Below are positions 1 to 10,537 of a stretch of DNA of 64,000 nt, one piece after another. Each line of letters begins with the position of its first letter. Within the stretch, counting starts at the first letter, position 1. The position numbers and the translations under genes were made by a program. Origin of the DNA: Eumeta japonica (lineage: Eukaryota > Arthropoda > Insecta > Lepidoptera > Psychidae); contig BGZK01000134.1 in assembly GCA_005406025.1 (NCBI GenBank), positions 248,001 to 312,000 on the forward strand, in the 5' to 3' direction. The notes below the pieces were generated by a model. The model searched no databases. It was not told the DNA's origin and saw only the letters and a list, made by a program, of their open reading frames with translations.

Positions 1-690
1 GTTAAATCTGTAATTCATCTAACTTCCTAATTTTGTTTTACCCGCAAAATTAAAAAAAAACAAATTAGTACCATTTGTAGTCTTCTAAATTATGAAATAA
101 TCAAGGACCTTTTACTAAGCTTTGTCTAATCTAAAAGCACATGTAGAACGCACCGAAGGTCGTATCTCAAAAGCATTGCCGTCCTCCTGACGTGTGGTCC
201 CTGCCTAAATTAAATTACATTTCGCGGTGTAAGTTTCGTATGAATTCGAAACCATTAGAGTAAATGCTCTTAACGTAGAATAATTTTAAACCTGTTTGCC
301 AGAAGGGTAGGCAGAGACCACAAACTTCTACTCTTGTATACCTGTTTTACTCGACTGACAGTTTTCAATGGTCCCATACTTGTATCATCGGTTTCGAAAG
401 CTGAAATTAGACGATTATATAATATTGTAATACCAGACTTATTAGTTTGGCATGCGGCCTCCGTGATGAATCCCGTGAACTTTGATTCTGTTTATGATTT
501 AAATTTTAAATGTAAGTCAGTTCGAGAAAGCAAATATACAGAAAGAGTTGATCGGTGTCGGGACTTCGTACATAAGCTTCGAGAGTAATACAAAAACGAG
601 AGAATCGAATGATAGTATTATCTAAGTAAAGTGCTATAAATTTCTTGAATAGATAATTGAGAATTCATCAAATAAACATAGTTCTGTCAC
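1..690. other. AT-rich DNA without a recognisable gene
   Basis: I see no gene, RNA or clear repeat here. A frame of 84 codons at 334-588 (+) shows no domain, signal peptide or composition that separates it from chance. Confidence 0.6.
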
Positions 691-699
691 TGCTGATGT

Positions 700-1210
700 T
701 TCAACTCAAAATCCCAAATACCAAAAATCAATAGGGAATCGGTTACATTTTGGCGAAGGCGCGCTCCAGCACAGTTGCAAGCAGAAAAAGCATTACAGAG
801 GAAAGGAAAATAAAAAGCATATAAAAATAGTAACACTATTCCAAGGTTTGCCCGATGAAGATTTTGAGGAATTTTGTAACAACTACGAAACAATGGCTGC
901 GTTAAAAACTGGAGCGAGAAACGAAAAATTTTGGAAAATCGAAAAATGCACGCCTCTTAGCGGTCGTTCAATTTTTACAAATATATATTAGTACGAACGT
1001 TTTTTCTTGTCATTCGTGCATTTATATAAATCTTTAAGTACATTATCAGTAATATGAAAATATTATAAGTTCAAAAATTAGCTCGATTTTTATAAGGCGA
1101 GAGTAGAGCACTACTTCAGCGCTCCGCTTATGAAGCATGCAAAAATAGAACCGAAAGGAATATCAGCTTCATCAGAAATAAATAAAATAAACAAAACAAA
1201 ATATTGAAAG
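700..1210 (+). mobile_element. Degenerate LTR-retrotransposon gag-like fragment (copy 1)
   Basis: At 830-961 one frame reads VTLFQGLPDEDFEEF followed by a YETMAAL segment. Acidic/aromatic helix patterns of this kind are common in Ty3/gypsy Gag capsid proteins, where the polyprotein builds the particle. A second in-frame patch at 1085-1206 reads KARVEHYFSAPLMKHAK and closely parallels a patch at 1702-1770. Stops and shifts separate the patches, so the copy is dead. The link to the Ty3/gypsy remnants at 6.0-6.8 and 47 kb comes from shared gag residues further along (see 1690-2345). Family assignment is an inference without a search. Confidence 0.45.
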
Positions 1211-1314
1211 ATAAGATTGAGACCACTTTGGTTCTATTAATTAAATATTTTTGAATAAAGAACGTTTCGCGCCATTTTTTTAACTCAGTACAATACCACG
1301 CAAGCGTTGTGAAG

Positions 1315-1380
1315 GGACTTACTATACTATACTACTATAATATACAAAGTTTACTATACTATATAAATACTAATTACAAT
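1315..1380. repeat. Degenerate TACTATAC-type tandem low-complexity tract
   Basis: The words ACTATACTATACTACT and TTACTATACTATAT recur within 60 bases between the two gag-like patches. It looks like simple-sequence expansion. Confidence 0.5.
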
Positions 1381-1689
1381 TAAACTACGTTGAATTAGAC
1401 CGTGATCTTCGAAAGGACTTAGTTTAGGATAATACTAAAGCGTTTGGATAAAAAAAAATGGACTAGATCAGTTAAGTTTTTTGGGAGTTATCGTGACCAC
1501 GCGAGTATTGATACATACAGACTCACGGACGTCCACGGAATAATTTTGTTAAACATCTTTTTCATTAATTTAAAAACTAAAATGTCTTTTAAAAATGTCA
1601 TAAGTGTTGAAACTAATGTTTTTCCTTGATATTAATGTGTAAATATTATTATATAAGTGCAATAAAATAAATAGGGACACTTTCAGTTC

Positions 1690-2345
1690 AGAAAATCATT
1701 TGATTTTCGTAAGGCGAGAGTGGAGCACTACCTCAACGATCTGCTTATGAGGCGTGCAAAAGGCGGTCTTGAGTCTGTATACGGCGGACCCAGCTAAATT
1801 TTTCTTAAAAACCATTGGCAGTGCTGTATTGACATATACAGAAAATATAAATGGGTTCAGAGAAGAATTTAAGTGTGAAATAAATTATGCACAGCTGTTT
1901 TATAATAGCAAACGGAAGAGGGTGACTTAGAGGAGTATTTTTATAAAGTAAAAATACTAGTTTCAAAAACGAAAATCACCGGAAGGTAACACGATTATCA
2001 TGACGTTTCTGCGCCGGATTAAAAGCAAACGTCAAACCGTTTTTTGCAGCACGACCGATTCATACGCGGAGTTAAATTCAACAATTACCAATTGTAAGTA
2101 AGTATACGAAGAAAATTGGAAGAAGCAGTGGAGAAGTAAAGGAACTCCCATTGAACGCCTTATGAGCGACAACGTGACCAACGTAAGGTCACCACAGCCG
2201 GCCATGACATAAACTCGACCGTACTAGCTACGAGACCCTGGTGACGGGCGACGGTACGTGGCACCACCGAGGCGACATCAGGGAAACGCGAGGGCGGCGA
2301 CAAATCGACTACGAGGCGGGGAGTCGCCGTCTGATGAATTCACAA
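1690..2345 (+). mobile_element. Degenerate LTR-retrotransposon gag-like fragment (copy 2)
   Basis: The frame from 1702 reads DFRKARVEHYLNDLLMRRAK, a near repeat of the 1085 patch. Further on, reading through frame changes, come EEYFYKVKILVSKTKI and then MTFLRRIKSK. The minus-strand element at 47.6-47.7 kb has the homologous EYFYRLKRLTSKAKF and VTFLRGLNG in the same order, which places this fragment in the same Ty3/gypsy family and in its Gag. The tail at 2200-2345 is GC-rich and could be gag-pol linker, but I cannot assign it. No LTR was identified beside it. Several stops and frameshifts show it is not functional. Confidence 0.5.
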
Positions 2346-3060
2346 GCCGATCAAGCAGAGGCAGCACGTACATAAAGGTTACGATGAAGAAGGATAATGC
2401 GCACGCTTTGTTATAGTACAAGATCCCTCTTCAAGATCAGTACGCTCATCAAGTGTTCGCTAAGAACCTAATTTTTTACATATGAATAGGGTAATATATA
2501 TCTACTAGGGTGCCTATCAAAATGTGGCCGCAAACATTTTTACTTAAAATGTTGTTAATTGATTTTTGGTAAAATCACATTGACATGTTTTTCAAATAAT
2601 ACATTATCCACTTCACAACTATACATGTAAAGACTGAACAATTATGGTTGTCGTTGGTGACGTGGCCGCACTGCTTCGCACCTGCCTGTGAACAGGTACG
2701 ATTTTGTTACATTTTACATTAATGACGTACATTTATAATTTATAGTCCAAATTAAAGCTAATTTTTTTCTGTGTATGATTGTATAAGGTTGCTTTAGTAA
2801 GGGTTGTTGGTTGTAAAAGATGCTAAATATTTAAGAATAGAGTAAAAAGGGAGTTAGCGCACAACATCACTCGTTAGATGAGAATAGCGATTGTCGGCTG
2901 TACGACGCTTTAGAGCCATTGCCATGCTACAAAAGTTACTTAGTGCTCTCGACTAAACAGCTGCGACATTATTATTCTGTCCACACTACTTTGGAGTCTG
3001 TAATACACGACGGAGCATTTATTGTTGTTGTTTTAATAATCTAAAAATTATCAAATTTAT
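2346..3060. other. Non-coding DNA, no feature recognised
   Basis: Moderately AT-rich sequence without a sustained frame. The word GTGGCCGCA occurs twice (2524 and 2662), which may mark an old repeat of unknown type. Confidence 0.5.
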
Positions 3061-3065
3061 GAATG

Positions 3066-3325
3066 GAAGACAAAATTTATAAATGGCTTAGAGCATGTTG
3101 GATCATACTCACTGTTGGGTTGCAAAGCCTTTACTACGAAGAATTGCATTGTAGATGAAAAAAACCACATTGTTACACTTTTTTTACACGTTTTCCGCAT
3201 ATAATAGGTAAGCATAAGCACTTTAGTCGCCTATTACTAAAAAAATAAGTAGGTACATCTTGTAGGTATATCTTGTAATCTTGTAGTTTTTGAGTAAAAT
3301 GCCTGTGATATTATACGAACGAATC
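3066..3325 (+). repeat. Lepidoptera-type dispersed repeat, short copy
   Basis: The block runs from GAGCATGTTGGATCATACTC through GTAGATGAAAAAAACCACA and AAGCACTTTAGTCGCC to an AAAATGCCTGTGATAT tail. The same words in the same order occur at 47.9-48.6 kb (GAGCATGTCGAGG, GATGAAAAAAGTACG, AGCATTTTAATCGCC, AAAATGCCTGTAACAT). It is a shorter, internally deleted copy of that repeat. Non-coding; the transposition class is not clear from this sequence. Confidence 0.6.
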
Positions 3326-3329
3326 GCTC

Positions 3330-3930
3330 AGAAAGTTTTTGGAAAATCCTCTTTTAAGAGATAAAATTAGTTGAGAACTTTATACTGAAATAGACGTTGT
3401 CTAATAATGCTTTTATTTTTCTTTGAATTAATTATTGATAATATTAAGCAACTTATTTGGAGGTTATGACATTTCCACCTTTCTTTAAATCTACATTTTT
3501 AATTTATATTTCTGATAACGTCAATGTCGTTATGAGGAAATTTTGTATCATCCAACAATCTACATGCCCATTATCGTCAGTTTAGATGTTGTTTGTTTAC
3601 TATTGATGTTAAATATCTGATATATCGCTATAGCTTAATAATGGCCGGTTCTTCAAATAAGAATATTAATGATAACCAATTGGACGTAGATATCAGCGAA
3701 GTTAATTTAATTAAATTTCCTATTGATATGAAAAATATAAGAAATCAAAAAAAAGCAGTACTTACATAAAAACTTACAAGGAAACTACTTCTAAAATCTG
3801 AATTATTACTGTAAAAACGCTTTATACAGAAAAAGCATTTAGACTCCCAGTTCGACCACTGCTGTAGTGTTTTTGGAAATCGAAGCTGGTAACATTAAAG
3901 CCGATTTTCATATGGGAATTTTCGCAATTC
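3330..3930. other. AT-rich DNA, no feature recognised
   Basis: No sustained frame, RNA or repeat boundary seen. Confidence 0.5.
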
Positions 3931-3939
3931 GACATATAT

Positions 3940-4035
3940 GTTGTATGGAGACCGAAATCCGAATCCAAATCGAAGAGACTAAGATGAGACCGGACTGAGA
4001 TCCGGGGGCCGAAATTATAGATCGATTAAGAAGTC
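3940..4035 (-). repeat. Purine-rich 'GAGATCGG'-type tract, member of a pyrimidine-rich repeat family
   Basis: Short degenerate units such as GAGACCGAAATCCGAATCC and GGACTGAGATCCGGGGGCC resemble, in reverse complement, the 'GATCCCG/GATCCTG' interiors of the repeats at 10.0, 38.6, 39.5 and 59.0 kb. Similar purine-rich copies lie at 34.6 and 56.4 kb. Confidence 0.45.
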
Positions 4036-4380
4036 TTGACGACTAATAGAAAAGTTTAGGAATTGTAGTCGTTATTTAGATCAAAACGACTTGAATCGAC
4101 ATTAAATGTAATTTATCGATAATATTTTGTCGATATCTGTTTATATCCGATATCGATATGCACTACCGCCGATCCATGCGCGCGGTGGAGTGACGGACAG
4201 CCGCTAGAGTATCACATGTATAATAATCATGATCAACACGTATAATATAAATTAATATTGATCCGAGATGTACAAATAACATTGTTATCGAATCAGATAT
4301 CGGATCACTCCACTTCTAGAAATATCTTTCAACTATCTTTTTTTTTAGATTAACGAGTTTGCAACTTAATGAAAATAAGA

Positions 4381-4417
4381 CGCCTAGACGTCTGTCAACA
4401 GGACAGACGTCCGGGCG
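4381..4417. repeat. 16-bp-arm inverted repeat (hairpin)
   Basis: Arms 4381-4396 and 4402-4417 are complementary except for two positions; the inner ten bases GACGTCTGTC/GACAGACGTC are perfect, with a five-base AACAG loop. It is GC-richer than its surroundings. It could be the residue of a foldback element end or a paired binding site. Confidence 0.7.
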
Positions 4418-4419
4418 AT

Positions 4420-4905
4420 CTATCTTTTAGCCCCGACTCTGGCTGAGTGCAAGTCGCGGCTTGCTAGAGACCGTTGCCATCGACGTGATGACAACGTCCA
4501 AGACAGGTGGCTTAACGTTATTTTTGAGGCACAAAGTGATTAGTTTAATTTGACTGAAATTAAAAATTGATATGTCAATTTACCAATACTCAGGATCGAC
4601 TCCTCGGCCTGTCTGTTTCAAAGCGATGCTCTTAACCTTAAATTGTCGACACTGCTCATTAGAATACAAATTTGATATTATAAGGCAATATCATGTTGTC
4701 CCTTGACATTTTACGGGCCGAGTTGGTTATTTTCAGAATAATAAAATTAATCATCTTAATTGCACACGTCGTCGTGTTACAGCGTTAACCTCGAACAGAT
4801 GAATATGTTCGTTGTAGAACTACATTGAACTTATTTGGAAACACAAAAAAAATGTCTAAATGCATGTTAAATTATGATGCATATATACATACACGAAAAT
4901 AATTT
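4420..4905. other. Mixed-composition DNA without a gene
   Basis: 4430-4520 is somewhat GC-rich and the remainder AT-rich. No frame, RNA or repeat recognised. Confidence 0.45.

Positions 4906-4910
<5 letters not shown>

Positions 4911-4948
<38 letters not shown>
4911..4948. repeat. (TA)n microsatellite
   Basis: About 19 uninterrupted TA units, flanked by imperfect CATATATA. Confidence 0.95.
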
Positions 4949-4949
<1 letters not shown>

Positions 4950-4952
<3 letters not shown>

Positions 4953-5550
4953 GAAATGAATTGTAAGTAAAAAATATTCTATTATAACTTATTTTACATT
5001 TTTTAATTCATTGAAGCTTGTTTTTCAGTTTTGACTATTTTTTTACACCCTAACTTTTATACTTTAAAGTCAATGTATAAAATAAATAAGCATATTAAGT
5101 AAATAAACGCATGCTTATTAATATATCAAGGGAGAAAAGGGCGCGGTAAAATATTCAATGTTCATTAGGGACATAAATGTGGCCAATATATGCAATACAA
5201 TATACACACGCATAAACTGCGAAGTGTTTCTAATTATGCTTTTGGAAAAGCAAATTTGGTTATTTCAACACAAAGCTCTACACGGTTTACACTGCATGAG
5301 GTTGTTTAAATTAATTAAGAAACCATAAGTCTATAGCGGTCTGTAGCTCTTTATTACGCAATTTCAATGTTATAAAGGAGTAGATTATAAGTTGATTTGC
5401 ATATTGTTAGAGTGTGCTTATTTACAAAATTGTGTTGAAGTGTTTGCATGTTAACTCAGTAGTTGCATACGCATAGAATCTTGAAGCAAATAACCGTCTA
5501 TTAAGTTGACTCGACGGAAAAAAAAAAAGCATTTTTTTTGACACTAATAC
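4950..5550. other. AT-rich DNA without a gene
   Basis: No sustained frame. Ends in a homopolymer A/T run near 5520 beside the Tc1/mariner remnant. Confidence 0.5.
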
Positions 5551-5812
5551 GTAATACATAATAATCTATCGAGGTAAGGTCGGGACACCTTGCTGGCCAT
5601 GAGATAGGTTCTCCCCTACCAATCCATCGATCAAGAAAATTTTGATTTAATTATTAACGGTCAGTAATTCTGTAATGTGCTGGACATCCATCATGTTGGT
5701 AGTATATCATGCACCCGGTTTCCAAAGGTACATCTTCAATAAGTCCAAACATATCTTCCGTCAAAAAGTTCTCGTAAACTTGTGCGTAATAGTTAAGAAT
5801 TTTCTTAATCTT
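5545..5812 (-). mobile_element. Tc1/mariner-superfamily transposase remnant (C-terminal catalytic part)
   Basis: Read on the minus strand from about 5812, one frame gives an LTEDMFGLIEDVP segment, then YYQHDGCPAHY, two stops, then LDRWIGRGEPISWPARCPDL followed by SIDYY. The QxDGxPAH block carries the second catalytic aspartate, and the WPxRxPDLxxxD block the third, of the DDE/D catalytic core of a Tc1/mariner-like transposase, the nuclease that excises and inserts the element. Two in-frame stops lie between the blocks and the expected FLWG after the last motif has decayed. The N-terminal DNA-binding part and terminal repeats were not found. It is a dead fragment immediately downstream (minus-strand sense) of the Ty3/gypsy remnant. 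Confidence 0.82.
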
Positions 5813-5989
5813 ATTATTGATTAGGAGCTAATCAAATTATTATTGATTATTCCAATCCAAACGTTCAATGAAAAGCGTCGCTGTGATCCTAGTGGTCTCT
5901 TTTTGCTTGCGTTTCTATCGGTTTTAGGGACTCAAAAGTGCGCGTTATGATAATTTGTTATAATAGTTACTTATATGTTCTATGAAATC

Positions 5990-6520
5990 TTTCCATCAAA
6001 CTATTTATTTGTCTGCGGGTGAAACGCAGTAGCAAATCGCGATATTGCCCCGAATGCTCGGATCGTGTTTTTCATAATTCTCGAGCAAAAGACTGTCCCT
6101 CGGTCGGATATTACTTCCTGTACAAACCAAATTTGCAAAAATTTCGTTAATTAAAAAAACCGATATCGCTTCAGCAATGACTCGCGGAATAGCTTTTGTG
6201 ATAAGATATTTAGAGGCATACTCTATTGCAGTTATTGTATATTTGTTGCTTTGCATGGACCTTCTAATGTGCCCAACTACATCGATTCTAATCTTTTCTA
6301 AAACTCCTCGTACTGCAATCTAGCTTGATCGCTCACTTTCCTTCTTTCTAAACAAACACGACATGGACTGATATACTTGTCTACTTCTTTCTCAGCATTC
6401 TTCACAAAATATTTCTCTCTTAACTTTGCTAAAGTTTTTGTTAATCCAAAATGCGTCCTGTCCAAGGTTCATCATGCATTTGTTTCAACATGTCATCTAG
6501 CATGCACCTGGGTAAAACAA
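5990..6520 (-). mobile_element. Ty3/gypsy integrase remnant (H2C2 zinc finger and catalytic core)
   Basis: On the minus strand the order is a LPRCMLDDMLKQMHDEPWTG segment, a KLREKYFVKNAEKEVDKY segment, SPCRVC (the CxxC of the H2C2 finger), then SNKYTITAIEYASKYLITKA and ITRVIAEAIS-like residues, then EVISDRGTVFCSRI-like and finally ATAFHPQTN. This is the N-terminal zinc-binding domain followed by the catalytic core of an LTR-retrotransposon integrase, which inserts element cDNA. The finger is one frameshift away from the core, and a stop follows HPQTN. It lies directly after the protease remnant at 6548-6830, with no reverse transcriptase or RNase H between them, so the copy carries a large internal deletion. 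A sister copy lies at 46.99-47.70 kb. Confidence 0.88.
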
Positions 6521-6547
6521 TTATCTCTTTCCTATGCCTTAACTAAT

Positions 6548-6830
6548 CTATTGTCTTATATAAAATTTCGTTTCATGATGTATTTCGAAAATACGTGCGG
6601 ACTCCAACTTCTGCTCGGTGCGCGCCGGCTTATGTGACACAAGCAGTGCATGCAATCCTTTGTTACTGAAAACAACTTTATTTTCCTTATAATCTAGTAC
6701 AACTGCATTTTGTCTCATAAAGTCCGTTCCCAAAATTAAATCTAAGTGTAAATCTTTTACAACACAAAATGTGTCTTTAAACTTAGTTTCATTTATATAA
6801 AAATCAAGTGACGTAATCGCGTGAATGATG
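6548..6830 (-). mobile_element. Ty3/gypsy aspartic protease remnant (C-terminal half)
   Basis: The minus-strand frame reads HLDLILGTDFMRQNAVVLDY and then KENKVVFSN. The LILGTDF strand is the conserved C-terminal part of retropepsins, the aspartic proteases that process Gag-Pol. The N-terminal half with the DTG active site is not found upstream (above 6830), where the sequence becomes AT-rich. The frame stays open for about 90 codons and runs into the start of the integrase N-terminal region (TKFYIR), so the deletion junction lies near 6550-6600. Confidence 0.8.
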
Positions 6831-6839
6831 TTTTTTTTT

Positions 6840-8630
6840 ATAAAAAAATTTATGAATGAAAATCATTATTCCGTGATTTTTTCGTCTCAAATATTTAATA
6901 GATCTTTTCGTGTATTAATAAATTGCCCGATATTTGATAGAAATTACAATTTTCAGCGTTAAAATTTGAAAAATTTAGCACTGGTCATGGTATTGCTTCG
7001 ATTTCAGTCTCGAGTAAATAAATAGTCATGAAAGCGAAAACTTTTTTATGAAAACAGTTGAGTGGAAGTATTTGGAATGTGCAATAGATTTTTTACACCT
7101 TGACATTTCATATACGTTGACAAATATAGAGCTGGGTGTAATTCTAAAATATTTGTATGTAAAAATATTTGCTTCTTCTCCAAGGTGGATTATTTGTAAC
7201 AAAAAGATATTAATATATTGAATTAAAATTAGGTCAATGCGCGTGCAAGAATGGCCTTAAAATTTGGGTCAAGGGAATACAAAATTATGTGGGCAAACTC
7301 GTATTCGCAAACAGTAATACTGTAATGAAGAGCAAAATTTGATTGCGAACGTCTATCTATGTAAACAGTATGCGCAAGTCTTTTCATATAAATTTAACCT
7401 AATTTTGTGTTTCTCATGATTGTTTATTGTTTTAAATAAGTCAATATAAAATACATTGCTGGTTAAATTTTGATTAATTTTTAAACACTACTTGAAATTT
7501 TTGTAAAATGTAGATAAGTATACCGTATGCGAAAAAGAAATGGGCAAATAAAACATTCAATTGTTGTTATGGATTAAAAGGAAAATAATAAATAGTATAA
7601 TCAAGTCTTGTTGTAAGACTTGTAATACCTCAACATGAATATCGGTGTTTCCTAATCTAAATTTCCTTTATATGCCACCAATTTGATTATAATTTGTATA
7701 CGACACATCATAATTGCCATAATTAGTTTCTACTAAAGGTTTAATGAGTCGATTCAAATAATAAATATTAAAGACGAAATAATACAAAAAAAATCTATTT
7801 TTTAATTTATGGAATTTCCTTAATAACTTTTTGGTTAATTTGTTGTCTGTCCGTGGTCATGTCGCATGTAAAGTATTTTTTGAACTAAAAAGTTTGTAAG
7901 TATTTTTTTCTTAATGAGAAAAACACTTGAGAGACGATTGTTCGAAAAAATTTTCCAATAAAAATAAGAGGATACTTTTGTGAATTGAATTCTATTTATT
8001 TCGATTACCATGAAGAATTCTGCGTTTCAGTAGGTAAAAAAACGAATTATTATCAAGGATAATGTCTTAAAATGTATTTATATAATATTCTGACATTTTA
8101 CCGCGGGAATAAGATATTTTACTTTTGCAAATTTTATCTAGGCCATGCTCAAAATGAAGATATAGTCTATGAAGGAAAATGTTTGAAAACGGTCTGTTAT
8201 TATACTGCATTAGATACCTTTGACAATATATTCTCATAACAATGCTTTTCTTGTGCAAAATGTAGTTCATGTTGACTATAAATATAAATTGTTAGGTTCG
8301 AATGTATAACTATTTGTATTGTATGAATAAGACTATTTTGAAGTAACAGACATACAGAAAAAAATGCTACAAACAGATTTATAGATTTTATTAACATTTA
8401 AAAAGCATTGGAATAAAAAAAAAATGTAAAATGTCAATTATTTATACTTGGTTTGATGTAATATACCTTACAGTTTGAAAAAATCTATTTAGGGACCACA
8501 CCTTGTGACCTACGACTCCTGAATCACGAGTTTACTTTTCTAAATAGTGTGTGCATGATTTAAATAGTGAAGACAAATATCGTGAATGAATATGTGTACC
8601 TAGTTTTTCAGAACCTTAAAATTCATTTGA
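6840..8630. other. AT-rich gene desert
   Basis: About 1.8 kb of AT-rich DNA. Short minus-strand frames at 8067-8397 have no recognisable features. No repeats with clear boundaries. Confidence 0.55.
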
Positions 8631-8639
8631 ATTTTCCAA

Positions 8640-8745
8640 GCACGCACTGTTCCACGCAGCTCGGTGGCCTATGATACTCACTTCTTGTAGAAGAGATCCT
8701 TGCCCTTTTAGTGGGACGTCGTATGGGCTTATACAAGTACCAATT
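8640..8745 (+). mobile_element. 3' tail of a non-LTR retrotransposon (LINE)
   Basis: The segment GATCCTTGCCCTTTTAGTGG, continuing GGACGTCGTATGGGCT, matches my memory of the 'CCTTTGCCCAGCAGTGGGACG' tail found on many lepidopteran LINE copies. Only the last hundred bases remain and no reverse transcriptase frame precedes them. Confidence 0.5.
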
Positions 8746-8839
8746 TAGGCCAACAAAACGAAAAATGGGCAATTAAACCTTTTTTAGTACTTTGCGAGAC
8801 AAAGGATGAGTTGTCTTTAATTTAATGAGCGCGGTGAAG

Positions 8840-8960
8840 ACAGAACGTGAAGGGGCCGTTTTTTGTCTTTAGAGTTCCGTAGCCAAATATAAAAGAGAAA
8901 CCGTTGTAATCCTGTCGGGTTGTCCGTTCCTATGTGCCTTACAATTCCGCCATTTTTTTT
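8840..8960 (-). repeat. Lepidoptera-type repeat tail, reverse orientation
   Basis: GAGTTCCGTAGCCAAATATA followed by TGTCGGGTTGTCCGTTCC is the reverse complement of the GACGGACGGACATGACG and GGTTCC tail seen at 48.58-48.63 kb. It is a terminal fragment of the same repeat type. Confidence 0.5.
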
Positions 8961-8964
8961 ATCT

Positions 8965-9870
8965 TTTCTGATGAAATTGTACAGGCAAATAACATATATA
9001 AATCGTAATAATCATTGTGAAAGATCATTATACAAAAATCAAGGATAAGACATAAAGTTGAGGAATGAAAGTTATTTTACAGAAACTCTATTGTGTAAGA
9101 TGTTGTTGAATAGATATTTTAAAAATACATAGAAGACTATTGAATAAATTTTTGTTTAAGGTGTTTTAAAAATCTGAAGAAAATCACAGTTACAGAATTT
9201 TATAATTAAATTCAACTAAAATATTTAAAAAAATGAAAAAACATTGTATATTCGATTTTTTTTTTCATATTTACAATTTTAGGTTTAGTAATAATATTAA
9301 GACCGATCCTTATATATGATAATATATTAGATATTAAAACATATATTTAAGCTAGTACCAAAATTGTTGTAAATAATTTCTTCCAAAATTTACACTGAGT
9401 TGACAATACCTGTTTACTTTAGACTTAGTGCATTTTTAAATACCATTTTCGGGAAGAAAACGAGTAGGCGATCACCACGCTCATAGACAATCCAAACCCA
9501 AAGGGGGTGTAGCGATCTTTTTAGGAAAGGATGGGATATTCCAATAATGATTTGAAATTGCCAATTTCATTTAGTTTTATTCGTTATTACGGATCCCTTG
9601 ACGCGTGGGTCCGACTACCGCCTTGGCCGGTTTTTCATAATAATTTTCTTGTGCGTGTACGACTCGTCTGCGTCTCTTTGACGAGAATAAAAATTTTAAA
9701 AATTATACACAAAGAAATTTAATTTCATTCTTTTCTGGTCTTCAAGCTTTCACGCAGCTGCAGTACAATAGACAAAAAAACTTCAGCTACAGCGGTCGAG
9801 TGATTTATGTCGCCAGTTTTTAACACCACTCGGACCGCGTAATTTCTCTCTCATATATAATACCACGTTT
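8965..9870. other. No gene recognised
   Basis: AT-rich up to about 9470, then mixed. A 63-codon frame at 9531-9722 has no features. 9590-9700 is locally GC-richer without a recognisable element. Confidence 0.5.
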
Positions 9871-9994
9871 CCGCGGTCGGCCTTGGTCGCGTAAACTAAA
9901 TCATTTGTTCACGCACAAGTCCACTGTTATGTAATTGCATGAAACTGAAAACATCAGGATTGGAACTCACAATTAAAAATATTTTAACGTCGAC

Positions 9995-10440
9995 ATGGAT
10001 GTACACTTTTTTTATTATAAATTAGCTTCCGTCCGCGTGGACTTAGAATGGATTCCTTCATATCGTGTATCGACCGATTACGTTCTCAATCATGATCCCG
10101 ACCGCCATCCCATGCCCAATTCTAATCCCGATGCTGCTTTCGGTGCCAGTATGTTTCACTCCAGATTGCGATCATTTTTCCGCTTTTGATTCCGTACCCG
10201 GTATTGATTTAAATAAATTCTGATTCTGGTCCCGCTCTCGATCCTGATCCTAAAATTTGATTTCGGTGCCGATTTTCATTCCGATTCCAGTCAATTTGAT
10301 TATGGTCTCTTACTCGATTTTGACCTTGGTCTCGTTCTCGATTTCCGTTACTGTTCCGATTTGGACGAAGCTGGGACAAATGCTAGTACTAAAATAAAAT
10401 TTAGGCTATATTATTGTTATCCATAAGTAAGAGCGAACTT
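9995..10440 (+). repeat. Pyrimidine-rich 'GCGTGGAC' dispersed repeat, long copy
   Basis: It begins at TTCCGTCCGCGTGGACTTAG, continues with many degenerate units of the GATCCCG/GATTCCG/GGTCTCG type and ends near GGACGAAGCTGGGACAAATG. The copies at 38.56-38.69, 39.48-39.75 and 58.98-59.28 kb share the GCGTGGAC-type head, the pyrimidine-rich units and, at 59.2 kb, the CGAAGCTG tail. The 64-codon frame at 9995 is a by-product of this composition. The repeat does not encode anything I can recognise. Confidence 0.75.
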
Positions 10441-10537
10441 CGTTATTTTAAACAAAAGATTTTAGTCGAACATAATGAAACAAATAAAAGTAATATAATT
10501 TTTTTTCTATTGTATCTAAAGATCTAATGTACAAATA

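Noticed and set aside
655..760. Possible degenerate reverse-orientation LTR (AATAAACATAGTT and ATCCCAAATACCAAAAA)
   Set aside because: Some words resemble the reverse complement of the LTR at 44.0 kb, but the gag-like fragment that follows is in the opposite orientation and the match is short.
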